From NCBI RefSeq assembly GCF_014641855.1, contig NZ_BMII01000007.1:73663-137662 (forward strand): DNA of 64,000 nucleotides. The letters are read 5' to 3'. This document shows positions 9,527-19,236 of the stretch, piece by piece. The translations under genes and the position numbers were made by a program. Source of the stretch: Shewanella inventionis (GTDB lineage Bacteria > Pseudomonadota > Gammaproteobacteria > Enterobacterales > Shewanellaceae). Position 1 is the first letter of the stretch. Every line of letters begins with the position of its first letter. Below the pieces are notes generated by a model that saw nothing but the letters and a program-made list of their open reading frames with translations, was not told the origin of the DNA and did no database searches.

Positions 9527-9557
9527 TAAAAAAGCGAACCACTCGGTTCGCTTTTTT
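9527..9557. terminator. Bidirectional-looking intrinsic terminator downstream of gcvP
   Basis: An 8-bp GC-rich stem (AGCGAACC / GGTTCGCT, loop ACTC) flanked by A and T runs on both sides. It can end gcvP transcription on the minus strand and shields the core operon from the accessory block. Confidence 0.85.
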
Positions 9558-9570
9558 GATATCTAGTGAT

Positions 9571-9624
9571 TCACAATCTTAATTGAATTCACAAACTTAA
9601 TTGTAACGCTCACAATCTTAATTG
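9571..9624. repeat. Three 15-bp direct repeats 3' of gcvP
   Basis: TCACAATCTTAATTG occurs at 9571-9585 and 9610-9624, with a one-base variant (TCACAAACTTAATTG) at 9589-9603. The starts are 18 and 21 bp apart. They lie between the gcvP stop and its terminator, so they would be in the 3' untranslated region of the gcv mRNA. Purpose unknown. Confidence 0.8.
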
Positions 9625-9645
9625 TAGTTTTACACTAAGCAGCAA

Positions 9646-12534
9646 TTATTCGTAGTCAGATAGTGGGACGCACGAACACATCAAATTACGATCCCCATAC
9701 ACATCATCGATACGATTCACCGTTGGCCAAAACTTATTTGCTTTAACCGCTGCCGTTGGGAACACGGCCACTTCACGGCTGTATGGGCGTGAGTCAAACT
9801 CGCTGTCCATAATGTCTGCCATTGTGTGTGGTGCATTGTGCAGTGGGTTGTTGTCTTGTGGCCACTCGCCTGCTTCTACTTTGGCAATTTCGCCGCGAAT
9901 AGAAATCATGGCTTCAATGAAACGATCTAGCTCAACCTTAGACTCAGACTCTGTTGGCTCAATCATTAAAGTTCCCGCTACCGGGAAACTCATGGTTGGG
10001 GCATGGAAACCGTAGTCGTTTAGACGCTTTGCAATGTCCATTTCGGTTACGCCTGACGCTTCTTTTAGCGGGCGTAAATCGATAATACATTCATGGGCGA
10101 CGCGATCATTTCGGCCAGTGAATAATACTGGGTAATGGGCTGATAGCTTTTTCATGATGTAGTTAGCGTTTAACAATGCCGTTTGGGTTGATTGTTTAAT
10201 GCCTTTAGTGCCTAACAGCTTGATGTACATCCAGCTGATTGGCAGGATGCTGGCGCTACCATATGGTGCCGCTGATACAGCACCGTTATGGTCGCTTTCG
10301 CGCCCAGGTTTTACCACTGCATGGCCGGCAACAAATGGCGCTAGGTGAGCTTTAACACCAATAGGGCCCATACCTGGACCACCACCGCCATGCGGAATAG
10401 CAAAGGTTTTATGCAAGTTTAAGTGCGATACGTCGGCGCCGATAAAGCCAGGTGATGTTAAACCAACCTGTGCGTTCATGTTGGCGCCATCTAGGTACAC
10501 TTGGCCGCCATATTGATGGACGATTTCGCATACTTCACGGATTGATTCTTCGTACACACCGTGGGTAGATGGGTAGGTGATCATGATGCACGATAAGCTG
10601 TCAGCTAACTCTGACGCTTTTGCGCGTAAGTCTTCTAAATCAACGTTACCTTGCTTGTCACAGGCGGTTACAACAACTTTCATACCGGCAAGTTGTGCCG
10701 ATGCTGGGTTGGTGCCGTGAGCAGATTGTGGGATTAAACAAATGTCGCGGTGTGCGTCGCCGCGAGACTCATGGTATTTTTTAATCGCTAATAAACCAGC
10801 ATATTCGCCTTGTGCACCTGAGTTAGGTTGAATACATACGGCATCGTAGCCAGTAATGTTAACCAAATACTCAGACAACTCATTAATTAACTGAGTGTAA
10901 CCTTGCGCCTGATCTAGCGGGCAGAATGGGTGCATGTTGGCAAATTCTGGCCAGCTCACAGGTAGCATTTCTACGGCGGCATTAAGTTTCATGGTGCATG
11001 AACCTAACGAAATCATAGAGTGATTTAAGGCCAAATCTTTGGTTTCGAGACGTTTTATGTAACGCATCATCTCGGTTTCGCTTTGGTAGCGATTAAATGT
11101 TGGGTGGGTTAATACCGCATCTTGACGCTCGAGCGCTTGCGGAATTGACTGGCTGCAATTAGCAACGATGTCGGCATCAAGCGTGGCAACATCTAAACCG
11201 TGGCCAGCACCTAAAATAACGTCAAACAACACCGCGATGTCTTCACGAGTGGTGGTTTCATCTAGGCTGACACCAAATACACCGTCTGCATCTATACGTA
11301 AGTTAACTTGTGCAGCAATGGCACGGGCGTTAATGGCAGCAATGTCGGCACCTTTAACACTGATGGTGTCGAACCATGTTGTGTTTGCTAAGGTTAAACC
11401 TTTTGCAGTTAAGCCTGCGGCCAAAATATCGGCAAAACGATTAATGCGTGAGGCAATGGTTTTTAGACCTTGTGGGCCGTGGAATACTGCATAAAACGAC
11501 GCCATGTTGGCCAGTAAAATCTGTGCGGTACAAATGTTTGAGTTGGCTTTTTCGCGGCGAATATGTTGCTCGCGAGTTTGCATGGCCATACGTAAGGCTT
11601 TGTTACCACGGGTGTCTTTTGATACACCAATAATACGGCCAGGCATTGAACGTTTGTGCTCGTCACGGGCAACAAAGAAGGCCGCGTGTGGTCCGCCGTA
11701 TCCCATTGGTACGCCAAAACGTTGCGCACTACCAAATACCACGTCAGCGCCCATAGCACCGGGTGATTTAAGGAGCATAAGCGACATGATGTCGGCCGCC
11801 ACAGTCACAATAACTTTGTTATCGCGTAGCGTGGTAAACAACTCGGTGTAATCGGTAATTTGGCCGATACGGTTGGTGTACTGGAACAAAGCACCAAATA
11901 ATTCGTAATTTACAGCTTCATGAGCAGGGCCAACGACTACGTCAAATCCAAAACATTCTGCGCGAGTTTTCACTACGTCTAATGTTTGTGGGAACACGTC
12001 ATCTGCCACAAAGAAAGTGTTGGCTTTTTTAGCTTTAGACACACGCTTAGCCAATGCCATGGCTTCTGCCGCTGCGGTGGCTTCGTCGAGTAACGAGGCT
12101 GATGCAAGGTCAAGACCGGTTAGATCCATTGACACTTGTTGGAAGTTTAAAATGGCTTCTAGTCGGCCCTGGGCGATTTCTGGTTGATATGGGGTGTAAG
12201 CAGTGTACCAACCTGGGTTTTCGAACACGTTACGCAAAATAACGTTTGGCACCTGTACGCCGTAGTAACCCATACCAATATAGCTTTTAAACACTTTGTT
12301 TTTGTTTGCTATATTGCGGATGTAAGCGATACCTTCGGCTTCGCCACATGAGTCACCAATGGTGAGATCTTGTGGTAAACGAATTTTGCCAGGAACAGTT
12401 TGCGCGGTTAAGTCTTCTAACGACTCAGCACCAATAAAGTTGAGCATTTCTTGTTGCTGCTCAGCATTTGGGCCAATATGACGGGTTAGAAATAACTCGT
12501 GTTGTTCTAGTTGTGTCAGGGTTTGCTTGGTCAT
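9646..12534 (-). CDS. gcvP: Glycine dehydrogenase (decarboxylating), P-protein
   Basis: The PLP-dependent P-protein of the cytosolic glycine cleavage system decarboxylates glycine and passes the aminomethyl group to lipoyl-GcvH. At 962 residues it has the full length of the fused alpha-beta type. The PLP lysine is Lys709 in [18 protein letters not shown], and the glycine-rich segment that follows is typical. The N terminus [18 protein letters not shown] is also diagnostic. It is the last gene of gcvT-gcvH-gcvP, 235 bp after gcvH. A weak hairpin in that gap may reduce read-through, or gcvP may have extra promoter input. Confidence 0.98.
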   Translation of the reverse strand: MTKQTLTQLEQHELFLTRHIGPNAEQQQEMLNFIGAESLEDLTAQTVPGKIRLPQDLTIGDSCGEAEGIAYIRNIANKNKVFKSYIGMGYYGVQVPNVILRNVFENPGWYTAYTPYQPEIAQGRLEAILNFQQVSMDLTGLDLASASLLDEATAAAEAMALAKRVSKAKKANTFFVADDVFPQTLDVVKTRAECFGFDVVVGPAHEAVNYELFGALFQYTNRIGQITDYTELFTTLRDNKVIVTVAADIMSLMLLKSPGAMGADVVFGSAQRFGVPMGYGGPHAAFFVARDEHKRSMPGRIIGVSKDTRGNKALRMAMQTREQHIRREKANSNICTAQILLANMASFYAVFHGPQGLKTIASRINRFADILAAGLTAKGLTLANTTWFDTISVKGADIAAINARAIAAQVNLRIDADGVFGVSLDETTTREDIAVLFDVILGAGHGLDVATLDADIVANCSQSIPQALERQDAVLTHPTFNRYQSETEMMRYIKRLETKDLALNHSMISLGSCTMKLNAAVEMLPVSWPEFANMHPFCPLDQAQGYTQLINELSEYLVNITGYDAVCIQPNSGAQGEYAGLLAIKKYHESRGDAHRDICLIPQSAHGTNPASAQLAGMKVVVTACDKQGNVDLEDLRAKASELADSLSCIMITYPSTHGVYEESIREVCEIVHQYGGQVYLDGANMNAQVGLTSPGFIGADVSHLNLHKTFAIPHGGGGPGMGPIGVKAHLAPFVAGHAVVKPGRESDHNGAVSAAPYGSASILPISWMYIKLLGTKGIKQSTQTALLNANYIMKKLSAHYPVLFTGRNDRVAHECIIDLRPLKEASGVTEMDIAKRLNDYGFHAPTMSFPVAGTLMIEPTESESKVELDRFIEAMISIRGEIAKVEAGEWPQDNNPLHNAPHTMADIMDSEFDSRPYSREVAVFPTAAVKANKFWPTVNRIDDVYGDRNLMCSCVPLSDYE

Positions 12535-12734
12535 GTTAAACCTTGTTCCAAATCGACCAGTTATGGCGGTAGGGCACAGAACTGGATTAGGTGAAAACGT
12601 GTAATACGTAACTAACCCGCTAAGGGTTTATTCATACTGCAAACGCTTGCCGTGAGTGGTTTCTTTGAGCCACTTACTTTGTATAACAAAACGACAATAC
12701 GTTAAACGCAGCACTTTTATCGTTATATAACAAA

Positions 12735-12758
12735 GAAGCTCCCAAGGGAGCTTCCTGT
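12735..12758 (-). terminator. Hairpin between gcvH and gcvP
   Basis: On the minus strand GAAGCTCC-CTTG-GGAGCTTC forms an 8-bp stem followed by a short T-rich run (CTTTGTTAT). It sits 15 bp after the gcvH stop. It looks like a weak intrinsic terminator or mRNA-stabilising hairpin that would set GcvH above GcvP levels. Confidence 0.55.
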
Positions 12759-12769
12759 GTTATTGGCGA

Positions 12770-13159
12770 TTATTCTTCGTCAATCACTTCTTGGTAGCCG
12801 TCAGCATCTAATAATGAATCAACTTCTGATTCGTCAGATGGCATCACACGGAAGAACCAGCCGTCGCCGTAAGCATCGCTGTTAACTAGCTCTGGAGAGT
12901 CTTCTAATGCTTCGTTTACGGCAATCACTTCACCCGAAATAGGTGCATAGATGTCAGATGCCGCTTTAACTGATTCTGCTACTGCGCAATCTTCGCCAGC
13001 AGTTACCGTGTCGCCTACTTCTGGTAATTCTACAAATACCATATCACCAAGAAGTTCTTGAGCATGCTCTGTAATACCAACGGTATAGCTACCGTCGTCT
13101 TCTTGACGGATCCATTCGTGCGAAGATGCATATTTCAAGTCTGCTGGAATAGTGCTCAT
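12770..13159 (-). CDS. gcvH: Glycine cleavage system H protein
   Basis: The 129-residue lipoyl carrier shuttles the aminomethyl intermediate between P, T and L proteins. The lipoyl lysine lies in the [20 protein letters not shown] segment (ESVKA), and the N terminus [14 protein letters not shown] is characteristic. Length is normal for the family. It is the middle gene of the gcv operon. GcvH needs lipoylation by LipB/LipA or LplA, which are not in this window. Confidence 0.98.
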   Translation of the reverse strand: MSTIPADLKYASSHEWIRQEDDGSYTVGITEHAQELLGDMVFVELPEVGDTVTAGEDCAVAESVKAASDIYAPISGEVIAVNEALEDSPELVNSDAYGDGWFFRVMPSDESEVDSLLDADGYQEVIDEE

Positions 13160-13288
13160 TGTTGTTGTTCCTTTATCTGATGTTCTAGTGCTTAATCAAT
13201 AAATTCTTTTGGGGTAAACGACAACCCGACTTTAGTCAATAATGCATTGTTGCCTGTAACAATGCACAATAAACAGCATTGCTAAAGC

Positions 13289-14383
13289 TTAAAAAGCTTG
13301 TTTGCCATTACGTACAAAGCTCGGTGCGATCACTTTTACTGTAACGCGTTTTTTACGCATTTCAACTTCGGCTGTCGCACCAATACCACTTGGTACACGA
13401 GCCATGGCAATCGAGTAGCCTAATGTTGGCGAAAACGAACCGCTAGTAATAACACCTTGGTGCTCAACACCTTCTGCATCGGTAAAGAACACAGGCATAT
13501 CATGGCGTAAAACACCTTTTTCTTCCATGACCAAACCGACTAATTTTTGCGTGCCTGCCGCTTTAATTTCGGTCAGTGCTGCACGGCCTATAAAATCACG
13601 TTCGCTTGGCTCCCATGCCACGGTCCAGCCCATGTTTGCTGCCAATGGGTTGATTGACTCATCCATGTCTTGACCGTATAGGTTCATGCCGGCTTCTAAA
13701 CGTAATGTATCACGCGCACCCAAGCCACATGGCTTAACGCCTGTATCTAGTAGTGCTTGCCATAGGGCTTCTGCTTCGGCTTCTGGCACAATGATCTCGT
13801 AGCCTGCTTCGCCAGTGTAACCGGTGGTAGCAATAAATAAGCTGCCTGACTGCACGCCAAAAAATGGCTTCATGCCTTCTAAGGCTGCGTTTTGGTCAGC
13901 GCTGAACACCTGTGCTGCTTTCGCTTTAGCGTTAGGGCCTTGTACGGCTATCATGGCAAGCTCTGGACGCTCGGTAACCACAACATCAAATGCTGCGGCT
14001 TGTTTGTTTATCCAGGTTAAGTCTTTGTCGCGGGTAGCGGAGTTAACCACTACACGGTAATGCGTGTCGCTAAGATAATAGGTAATAAGGTCGTCGATGA
14101 TGCCGGCGTTTTCGTCTAGCATGCCGCCGTATAAAGCTTTGCCTGGTACGGTGAGTTTGGCAACATCGTTAGCAAGTAACTTACGTAAAAAGGCACAAGC
14201 GTCATTGCCGGTCACGTCAACTACTGTCATGTGCGATACGTCGAACATGCCCGCATCTTGACGCACAGCGTGGTGTTCTTCGATTTGAGAGCCATAGTTA
14301 ATTGGCATTTCCCAACCGTGAAAATCAACCATTTTGGCTTTTGATTCTAAATGCTTGTTAAAAAGTACAGTTTTGCTAGCCAT
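13289..14383 (-). CDS. gcvT: Aminomethyltransferase, T-protein
   Basis: The tetrahydrofolate-dependent T-protein releases ammonia from the aminomethyl-lipoyl arm and forms 5,10-methylene-THF. The 364-residue length is standard. Family segments seen include [25 protein letters not shown], the YTGEAGYEI motif and [14 protein letters not shown]. It is first in the operon, with GGGA placed to ribosome-bind ahead of ATG 14383. I see no glycine riboswitch in the 219-bp leader, which distinguishes it from several other gammaproteobacterial and Gram-positive gcv operons. Confidence 0.98.
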   Translation of the reverse strand: MASKTVLFNKHLESKAKMVDFHGWEMPINYGSQIEEHHAVRQDAGMFDVSHMTVVDVTGNDACAFLRKLLANDVAKLTVPGKALYGGMLDENAGIIDDLITYYLSDTHYRVVVNSATRDKDLTWINKQAAAFDVVVTERPELAMIAVQGPNAKAKAAQVFSADQNAALEGMKPFFGVQSGSLFIATTGYTGEAGYEIIVPEAEAEALWQALLDTGVKPCGLGARDTLRLEAGMNLYGQDMDESINPLAANMGWTVAWEPSERDFIGRAALTEIKAAGTQKLVGLVMEEKGVLRHDMPVFFTDAEGVEHQGVITSGSFSPTLGYSIAMARVPSGIGATAEVEMRKKRVTVKVIAPSFVRNGKQAF

Positions 14384-14459
14384 TATTATCCCTTTTTTTG
14401 AGGCCTTTCTTGTGTAGGTCTTTGATAAAATGCGGTCAAAATTATACTCCGCAGACCTG

Positions 14460-14473
14460 TTTTGTATACAAAA
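14460..14473. promoter_or_regulatory. 14-bp perfect palindrome upstream of gcvT
   Basis: TTTTGTATACAAAA is a perfect palindrome 77-90 bp upstream of the gcvT ATG, within the only sizeable promoter region of the gcv operon. The GTATAC core is of the type bound by GntR-like dimeric repressors. The regulator is not identified. Confidence 0.5.
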
Positions 14474-14602
14474 AAATTTTCTAATCCGACGACTATCGCA
14501 TTAGTTTAGCTAATCCATTGCTGTAATTTTTTTACACATCTTTTTACAATAAACTGACTGATTTAGCTGTATTGTCTGATATTAAACAAGTTTCTACATT
14601 AG

Positions 14603-15826
14603 CTATGACGAAATTGATCCACGACAAAGTTTAGGTAATGTCATTTTGTTACCCATAGCCTGTTTGATGAACACTGTTTTCAGCCCAGCGACATTATCGA
14701 CCAGCGTTAGACCAATATCACGAATGGCTTTTTTAAGTGGGTGACTGCCTGCAAATAATCTTTTAAAGCCTTCCATAGTGGCAATCATCTCCATGGCATC
14801 TGCTTTGCGCCAGCGCTCAAGGGCGCGCAAATGGCTATATTCGCCCAAATCTTTGCCCTGTTCATGTAACTCGGTAAGGGTGTCGACAATACTGGCGGCA
14901 TCTAAAAAGCCAAGGTTAACCCCCTGACCTGCTAACGGATGAATAGTATGTGCCGCATCACCGGCTAATACTAAACGGTGGCGGGCAAAGTGACGTGCAT
15001 AGCGCATGCGCAATGGGAAAGACTGACGATCGCTTTCTAGCTGGCACACACCTAAGCGGCCGTCGAGTGCCGCAGTTAATGCCTTGCCAAATTCGCTATC
15101 ATCTAATGCTAACAAATGCGCAGATTGCTCGGGCGACACTGACCACACTATTGAGCATAAATTAGCTTCATACAGCGGCAACATGGCTAATGGCCCGTCA
15201 GGTAAAAACGCTTGCCTTGCCGTTGCGTCGTGGGCGAGTTCTGTGCGCACAGTGGCAACAATGGCATGGTGGCCATAATCCCAAAACGTTAATGGAATAC
15301 TGCATTGTTGGCGAACCCATGAGTTAGCGCCATCTGCGGCCACAACCACGGCTGCGCTTACGTTGTCACCATTGGCTAAGGTTAGCCAGGCTTCACGCTC
15401 GCCAAAGGCTACACGCTCTAGGCGTTGGTCTTCTAGGTGAGTTAGATTGCTAATTTCGCTGGCACGTTTAGCAAGGGCGTAGCTTATAGCGTCGTTTTCA
15501 ATAATTGAGCCTAAATAGGTTTCACTAATGCTGTGAGCATCAAATTCAATTTTGCCTAATCCGTCTTTGTCCCACACCGACATTTTTTGATACGGGCTAA
15601 CACGACTGTCGTCCAAATATTGCCATGCTCCGAGGTTTTCCAGCAGTTGCTGGCTCGCTTTATTAATGGCACTAACACGTAATTTAGGGGCGCCGCTCAC
15701 AGCCTGCGTGGTGCCAGCATCAATCACCACCACATTAAGGTCTGCATTGGCTAACCCTATGGCGGTTGCAAGCCCGACCATTCCCCCGCCAACAATGGCT
15801 ACATCATATGTTTGGGTAGAAAACAT
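14603..15826 (-). CDS. ubiI: Ubiquinone-biosynthesis FAD monooxygenase, UbiI/VisC type
   Basis: A 407-residue class-A flavoprotein hydroxylase. The N-terminal Rossmann motif VAIVGGGMVGLATAIGLA binds FAD; DGANSWVR is the DG motif; GDAAHTIHPLAGQGVNLG is the GD motif near residues 295-312. In E. coli the UbiI gene (formerly visC) lies between ubiH and gcvT, as here, and performs C5 hydroxylation in aerobic ubiquinone synthesis. It starts 23 bp after ubiH and is likely co-transcribed. UbiF is a close relative; context favours UbiI. Confidence 0.93.
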   Translation of the reverse strand: MFSTQTYDVAIVGGGMVGLATAIGLANADLNVVVIDAGTTQAVSGAPKLRVSAINKASQQLLENLGAWQYLDDSRVSPYQKMSVWDKDGLGKIEFDAHSISETYLGSIIENDAISYALAKRASEISNLTHLEDQRLERVAFGEREAWLTLANGDNVSAAVVVAADGANSWVRQQCSIPLTFWDYGHHAIVATVRTELAHDATARQAFLPDGPLAMLPLYEANLCSIVWSVSPEQSAHLLALDDSEFGKALTAALDGRLGVCQLESDRQSFPLRMRYARHFARHRLVLAGDAAHTIHPLAGQGVNLGFLDAASIVDTLTELHEQGKDLGEYSHLRALERWRKADAMEMIATMEGFKRLFAGSHPLKKAIRDIGLTLVDNVAGLKTVFIKQAMGNKMTLPKLCRGSISS

Positions 15827-15849
15827 GGTTAATCCTTACCTTAATTGAG

Positions 15850-17115
15850 TTAACGCCAACCCATGGCAGTTTGTGCAACAGGGCGCTTTAGTGGCGGCAG
15901 CCAAGACAGTAAGCGCAGGCCTAAATTACGCCCTGCAACTAATGGCCAATGTTGATTTGAAAAACCACGGACTAAAAATTCAATGTTGCGCAGTGTGCTG
16001 TCACGATCGCGTTGTCTTGAAGCCAAATATTGATGTATTAGCTGGATATTACCCAAATCAACCTCACCTTGGGTTTGAGTCAGTGCGGTTTCAATCACCT
16101 CGAGTAAACCAACAACATCACGTAATCCTAAATTGAACCCTTGCCCCGCAATAGGATGTAACGTTTGCGCGGCATTGCCCACAAATATGCAGCGGTGATA
16201 AATAGGTCTTGGCATGTATGACAGCGTGAGTGGGTAACTGACTCGTTGGCCTACATCAACAAACCGACCCACTCTGTGGCCAAAGGCGTGTTGTAGTGCG
16301 TCTAAAAATACCGTTTTGTCTGCCTGTTTTAGCTCATCGGCTTGAGCAGGCGATACAGCCCACACTAATGAAAAGCGTGATTGTGCGCTTGCCACAGAGG
16401 GCACCGATTGCATGGGTAATAATGCTAAGGGGCCTGTTTGGGTAAAACGCTCATAAGCCCAATGCTGATGAGGAGCATCGGTGATGACATTAGCAACTAT
16501 GGCCGTTTGCTCAAAGTCGACCTGTTCAGTGGTTTGGCCTAAATGCTGGCGTACCACAGAGTGAGCACCGTCGGCCGCCACCAGCAATTGGCAATGCAGT
16601 TGACTGCCATCATCTAACGACAATAAGTGGCCATTTTGTTGGGGCTGCAAACTGGTGACTTTGGCGGGGCAAAATACATTAACCTGAGACTTAGCTAACT
16701 CGTCGAATAACACTTTACCCACTCGTGCCAGCTCAACCACCTGCCCGAGCGCGTCTAATCCTAATGGTTTAGCATTTAGCTCGGTCATACCAAAGTGGCC
16801 GCGATCAGACACATGGATGTTTTCAATCGGGGTACCTAAATGCTTAAGCTTTGACCAAATACCTAATCGGCTTAACTCAAAAATAGACCCATGCGCTATG
16901 GCAATAGAGCGGGCATCAAACCCTGGGTGGTTGTGGTCGGCCACGTGGGCTTCGATTAAGGCGATACGCAGCGTGCGCTTAAGGGATACTGATAATTTTG
17001 CTAACCCTAGGGCTAGTGTCGCCCCAGCCATTGCACCACCGACAATGGCAATGTCAACGGCGTTTACTTGAGTTGAATGCTTTGCTGTAGTCATAGGCTG
17101 CGCCGCTTTTATCAC
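15850..17115 (-). CDS. ubiH: Ubiquinone-biosynthesis FAD monooxygenase UbiH (2-octaprenyl-6-methoxyphenol hydroxylase)
   Basis: A 421-residue flavoprotein with FAD-binding VDIAIVGGAMAGATLALGLA, a DGAHSVVR motif and a GNAAQTLHPIAGQGFNLG motif. The Asp of the usual GDAAH is Asn here, a common feature of UbiH. It hydroxylates C1 of the ring in aerobic ubiquinone synthesis. A second in-frame ATG at residue 8 may be the true start. It begins 9 bp after the ygfB stop. In E. coli pepP separates these two genes; here it is missing. Confidence 0.93.
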   Translation of the reverse strand: MIKAAQPMTTAKHSTQVNAVDIAIVGGAMAGATLALGLAKLSVSLKRTLRIALIEAHVADHNHPGFDARSIAIAHGSIFELSRLGIWSKLKHLGTPIENIHVSDRGHFGMTELNAKPLGLDALGQVVELARVGKVLFDELAKSQVNVFCPAKVTSLQPQQNGHLLSLDDGSQLHCQLLVAADGAHSVVRQHLGQTTEQVDFEQTAIVANVITDAPHQHWAYERFTQTGPLALLPMQSVPSVASAQSRFSLVWAVSPAQADELKQADKTVFLDALQHAFGHRVGRFVDVGQRVSYPLTLSYMPRPIYHRCIFVGNAAQTLHPIAGQGFNLGLRDVVGLLEVIETALTQTQGEVDLGNIQLIHQYLASRQRDRDSTLRNIEFLVRGFSNQHWPLVAGRNLGLRLLSWLPPLKRPVAQTAMGWR

Positions 17116-17124
17116 TGCTGTAAA

Positions 17125-17700
17125 TTAATGGATAATCGATGAGTTGTCGGTGTCATTTAATGGCATGTCTAGGCCAAACTCTGAGTAACATAAAATGGCC
17201 GACATTCTGACAAACTCTTGCAGCTCAATGTAAGCGGTTTCTGATTCTTCATCATCGCCAACATCAAATTCAACCTGAGCTATTTCAGCGAGATCTTTAA
17301 TTACTTCGCGAACGTCTGGCGACGATTTTGCTAATTCAGGTTGAATAATTGCAATGCCGGTTAAAAAGCTTTGAGTCCATAACGCAAGTGCCTCAACGCG
17401 ATGGCTGAGCGACACCTCTTCTTCTGGCAGTAATAAGGTAAAACCAAATTCAAAATCAGCCAAACGAGCCACTGTGTCTTGATAAAGTTCAGCAATTAAT
17501 TGCTGCAAATTTGCCTCTAGCGGTTGGCCGTCGTTCATTAACTCGACTAGGGGTTTTAACCACGCGAGATTATCTTGTTTTACACCACCACATATAAGCC
17601 CAACAAGTGCGCCATGCACTTCAACAGGGTGCTGACCAATTTCGGCCGCATCTAAGGCTTTTTTTAGATTTTCGATACATAATGAAGGTGGGGTTGCCAT
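17125..17700 (-). CDS. ygfB: UPF0149 (YgfB/YecA) family protein
   Basis: A 191-residue acidic helical protein of the UPF0149 family, recognisable by HPVEVHGALVGLICGG near the N terminus and FLTGIAI in the middle. It has no metal-binding SEC-C tail, unlike YecA. YgfB homologues are conserved next to the ubi genes. In Pseudomonas a YgfB protein affects ampicillin-resistance regulation, but transfer of that role is uncertain. It heads the ygfB-ubiH-ubiI run and is divergent from zapA. Confidence 0.93.
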   Translation of the reverse strand: MATPPSLCIENLKKALDAAEIGQHPVEVHGALVGLICGGVKQDNLAWLKPLVELMNDGQPLEANLQQLIAELYQDTVARLADFEFGFTLLLPEEEVSLSHRVEALALWTQSFLTGIAIIQPELAKSSPDVREVIKDLAEIAQVEFDVGDDEESETAYIELQEFVRMSAILCYSEFGLDMPLNDTDNSSIIH

Positions 17701-17911
17701 GGTTTATTCCTAATAGCGCAATATCAGTCTCAATGCTAGCAGAGTTAGTATCATGCTCCAAATACTAGCGCTAATTGTGGTCAAATTTGTGAATAGTCGC
17801 AGTCGATTTGTTCACTCAAACAGCAAATAGCTAAAAACCCTTGCTGTTGCCTTGCGCTTTTAAATTCAGCCCTATATAGTTCGCGGACTGACTAAGGATT
17901 GGGGCGATATT

Positions 17912-18220
17912 ATGAGTAACAGCGCTGTTGATATAACCCTTTTAGGGCGCACCTACTCTATTGGCTGTCCGAAAGGACGTGAAGATGCATTACGCACTGT
18001 TGCCAGAGAAATTGAAAACCAACTGACTACCTTAAAGTCACGTACTAACAATTTAAGCCGTGAAGAGCTGCTTATTATGGCCGCACTTAATATTGGCAAT
18101 GAGTTGTACGAAGAAAAACAAAAAAACAAACAGTATATGGCGCAAATGGATGAGCGTATTTCGTTGTTACAATCAACATTAGAGACATCGTTGATTGAAC
18201 GAAGCCGCAAGGATGACTAA
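17912..18220 (+). CDS. zapA: Cell division protein ZapA
   Basis: A 102-residue protein: the N-terminal ZapA domain (VDITLLGRTYSIGCPKGRE) binds FtsZ and a C-terminal coiled-coil (from about residue 65) makes dimers and tetramers. ZapA bundles FtsZ filaments and recruits ZapB at the division ring. Length and position directly upstream of 6S RNA and fau match the conserved gammaproteobacterial order. The start codon is supported by a GGGGCGA-type site 9-15 bp upstream. Confidence 0.96.
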   Translation: MSNSAVDITLLGRTYSIGCPKGREDALRTVAREIENQLTTLKSRTNNLSREELLIMAALNIGNELYEEKQKNKQYMAQMDERISLLQSTLETSLIERSRKDD

Positions 18221-18261
18221 ACTAAGTATTCAGGATTAAGCGTAGCTTAGTTCTACCCTGT

Positions 18262-18446
18262 TTTGCTCCCTGGGATATGCGCGAGTTGGCTATGTCCCTG
18301 TGCCGATATTTACAAACCCAGGGTGAATGCTTTCATTGACATTGTGCATGCTCGGCTCGTATCGAGAAGCCTTAGGAAATGAACATTTACCCGCCTTGAA
18401 CCTACGGTTCAAGGGCTACGCCGGCAGCGGTATTTTGGGGAGCATC
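18262..18446 (+). ncRNA. ssrS: 6S RNA
   Basis: It lies between zapA and fau as in other gammaproteobacteria. Terminal stem strands TGCTCCC and GGGAGCA pair (18264-18270 with 18437-18443). Conserved elements are visible: GTCCCTGTGCCGATATTTA, GTGCATGCTCGG, CGAGAAGCCTTA and the hairpin CCTTGAACCTACGGTTCAAGGG followed by CTACG. 6S RNA mimics an open promoter and sequesters sigma-70 RNA polymerase in stationary phase. The ends are given to within a few bases and are inferred from the stem. Confidence 0.95.
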
Positions 18447-18454
18447 CTAATTTT

Positions 18455-19153
18455 ATGACCATCACACGTTTTATGACTAACACAGACAACCGTCCGGTTA
18501 CGTCAACCTCTTCGGCAAGTATTAGCTATTTTGCCAGCCCTTCTGAGTTACAAGAGCCGCTGTTTGATAGTACCAACATGAGCCGCGATAATATTCGTCG
18601 CCATGTACGCCAGGAGCGCAATAGTCTTAGCCCGCAAGAGCAAACTCAATTTTCGTTAATTGCCAGTAGACACATGCTAGCTGAAATCCAGACGCAATCG
18701 GCACAACATGTGGCGCTATATTTAACCCATGACGGCGAATTAGCCACGCAAAAATTAATTGATGCATTATGGGAGTTAAACATCAATGTTTACCTGCCGC
18801 TTATCCATCCATTTTGTAAAGGCCACTTGTTGTTTGTGCGTTACGCACGTGACTCAGTGATGGTTAAAAACCAATACGGTATTAGCGAACCTAAATTGAA
18901 TGTACAGCATGTGATCACCCTCGATAAGCTCGATATGATCATAACCCCCTTAGTGGCATTTGATCATCACGGAAACCGCATGGGCATGGGCGGCGGTTAT
19001 TACGACCGCACCTTAGCACACGTAAAAGACAACAAACCATTAGCCGTTGGTTTTGCCCACGACTGCCAAGAAGTGAGCCAGGTGCCTACCGACTTTTGGG
19101 ATATACCGTTGCCGGTGATTATTACCCCAACGAGACGATTGGCCGTTAAGTGA
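18455..19153 (+). CDS. fau: 5-formyltetrahydrofolate cyclo-ligase
   Basis: This enzyme converts 5-formyl-THF to 5,10-methenyl-THF using ATP. The family core is clear: RRHVRQERNSL near the start, a central LTHDGELATQ segment, and the substrate-loop motif GNRMGMGGGYYDRTLA. The frame opens at 18455, but the first 41 residues are low-complexity and unlike the family. The ATG at 18578 (MSRDNIRRHVRQ) gives the usual length of about 190 residues and is the more likely start. It is co-oriented with 6S RNA, an arrangement in which the two are processed from one transcript in E. coli. Confidence 0.95.
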   Translation: MTITRFMTNTDNRPVTSTSSASISYFASPSELQEPLFDSTNMSRDNIRRHVRQERNSLSPQEQTQFSLIASRHMLAEIQTQSAQHVALYLTHDGELATQKLIDALWELNINVYLPLIHPFCKGHLLFVRYARDSVMVKNQYGISEPKLNVQHVITLDKLDMIITPLVAFDHHGNRMGMGGGYYDRTLAHVKDNKPLAVGFAHDCQEVSQVPTDFWDIPLPVIITPTRRLAVK

Positions 19154-19168
19154 CGAGTTTTTTTGATC

Positions 19169-19212
19169 ATAAAAAGCCCCATCAATACACGTTATTGATG
19201 GGGCTTTTTAGT
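19169..19212. terminator. Bidirectional terminator between fau and metY
   Basis: A strong stem (AAAAAGCCCCATCAATA pairing with TATTGATGGGGCTTTTT, five-base loop) with A and T runs on opposite sides. It serves the convergent genes fau and metY. Confidence 0.92.
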
Positions 19213-19236
19213 TAAATGATTAGACTAAAAATAACC

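Larger units (their letters stand above)
9482..9645. other. Junction of accessory block and gcv region
   Basis: This stretch contains the terminator (9527-9557) and the 15-bp direct repeats (9571-9624). Nothing else is visible, and there is no tRNA or obvious attachment site. Confidence 0.6.

Noticed and set aside
14384..14602. Glycine riboswitch before gcvT
   Set aside because: The leader lacks the conserved aptamer segments I would expect; only a palindrome was seen.
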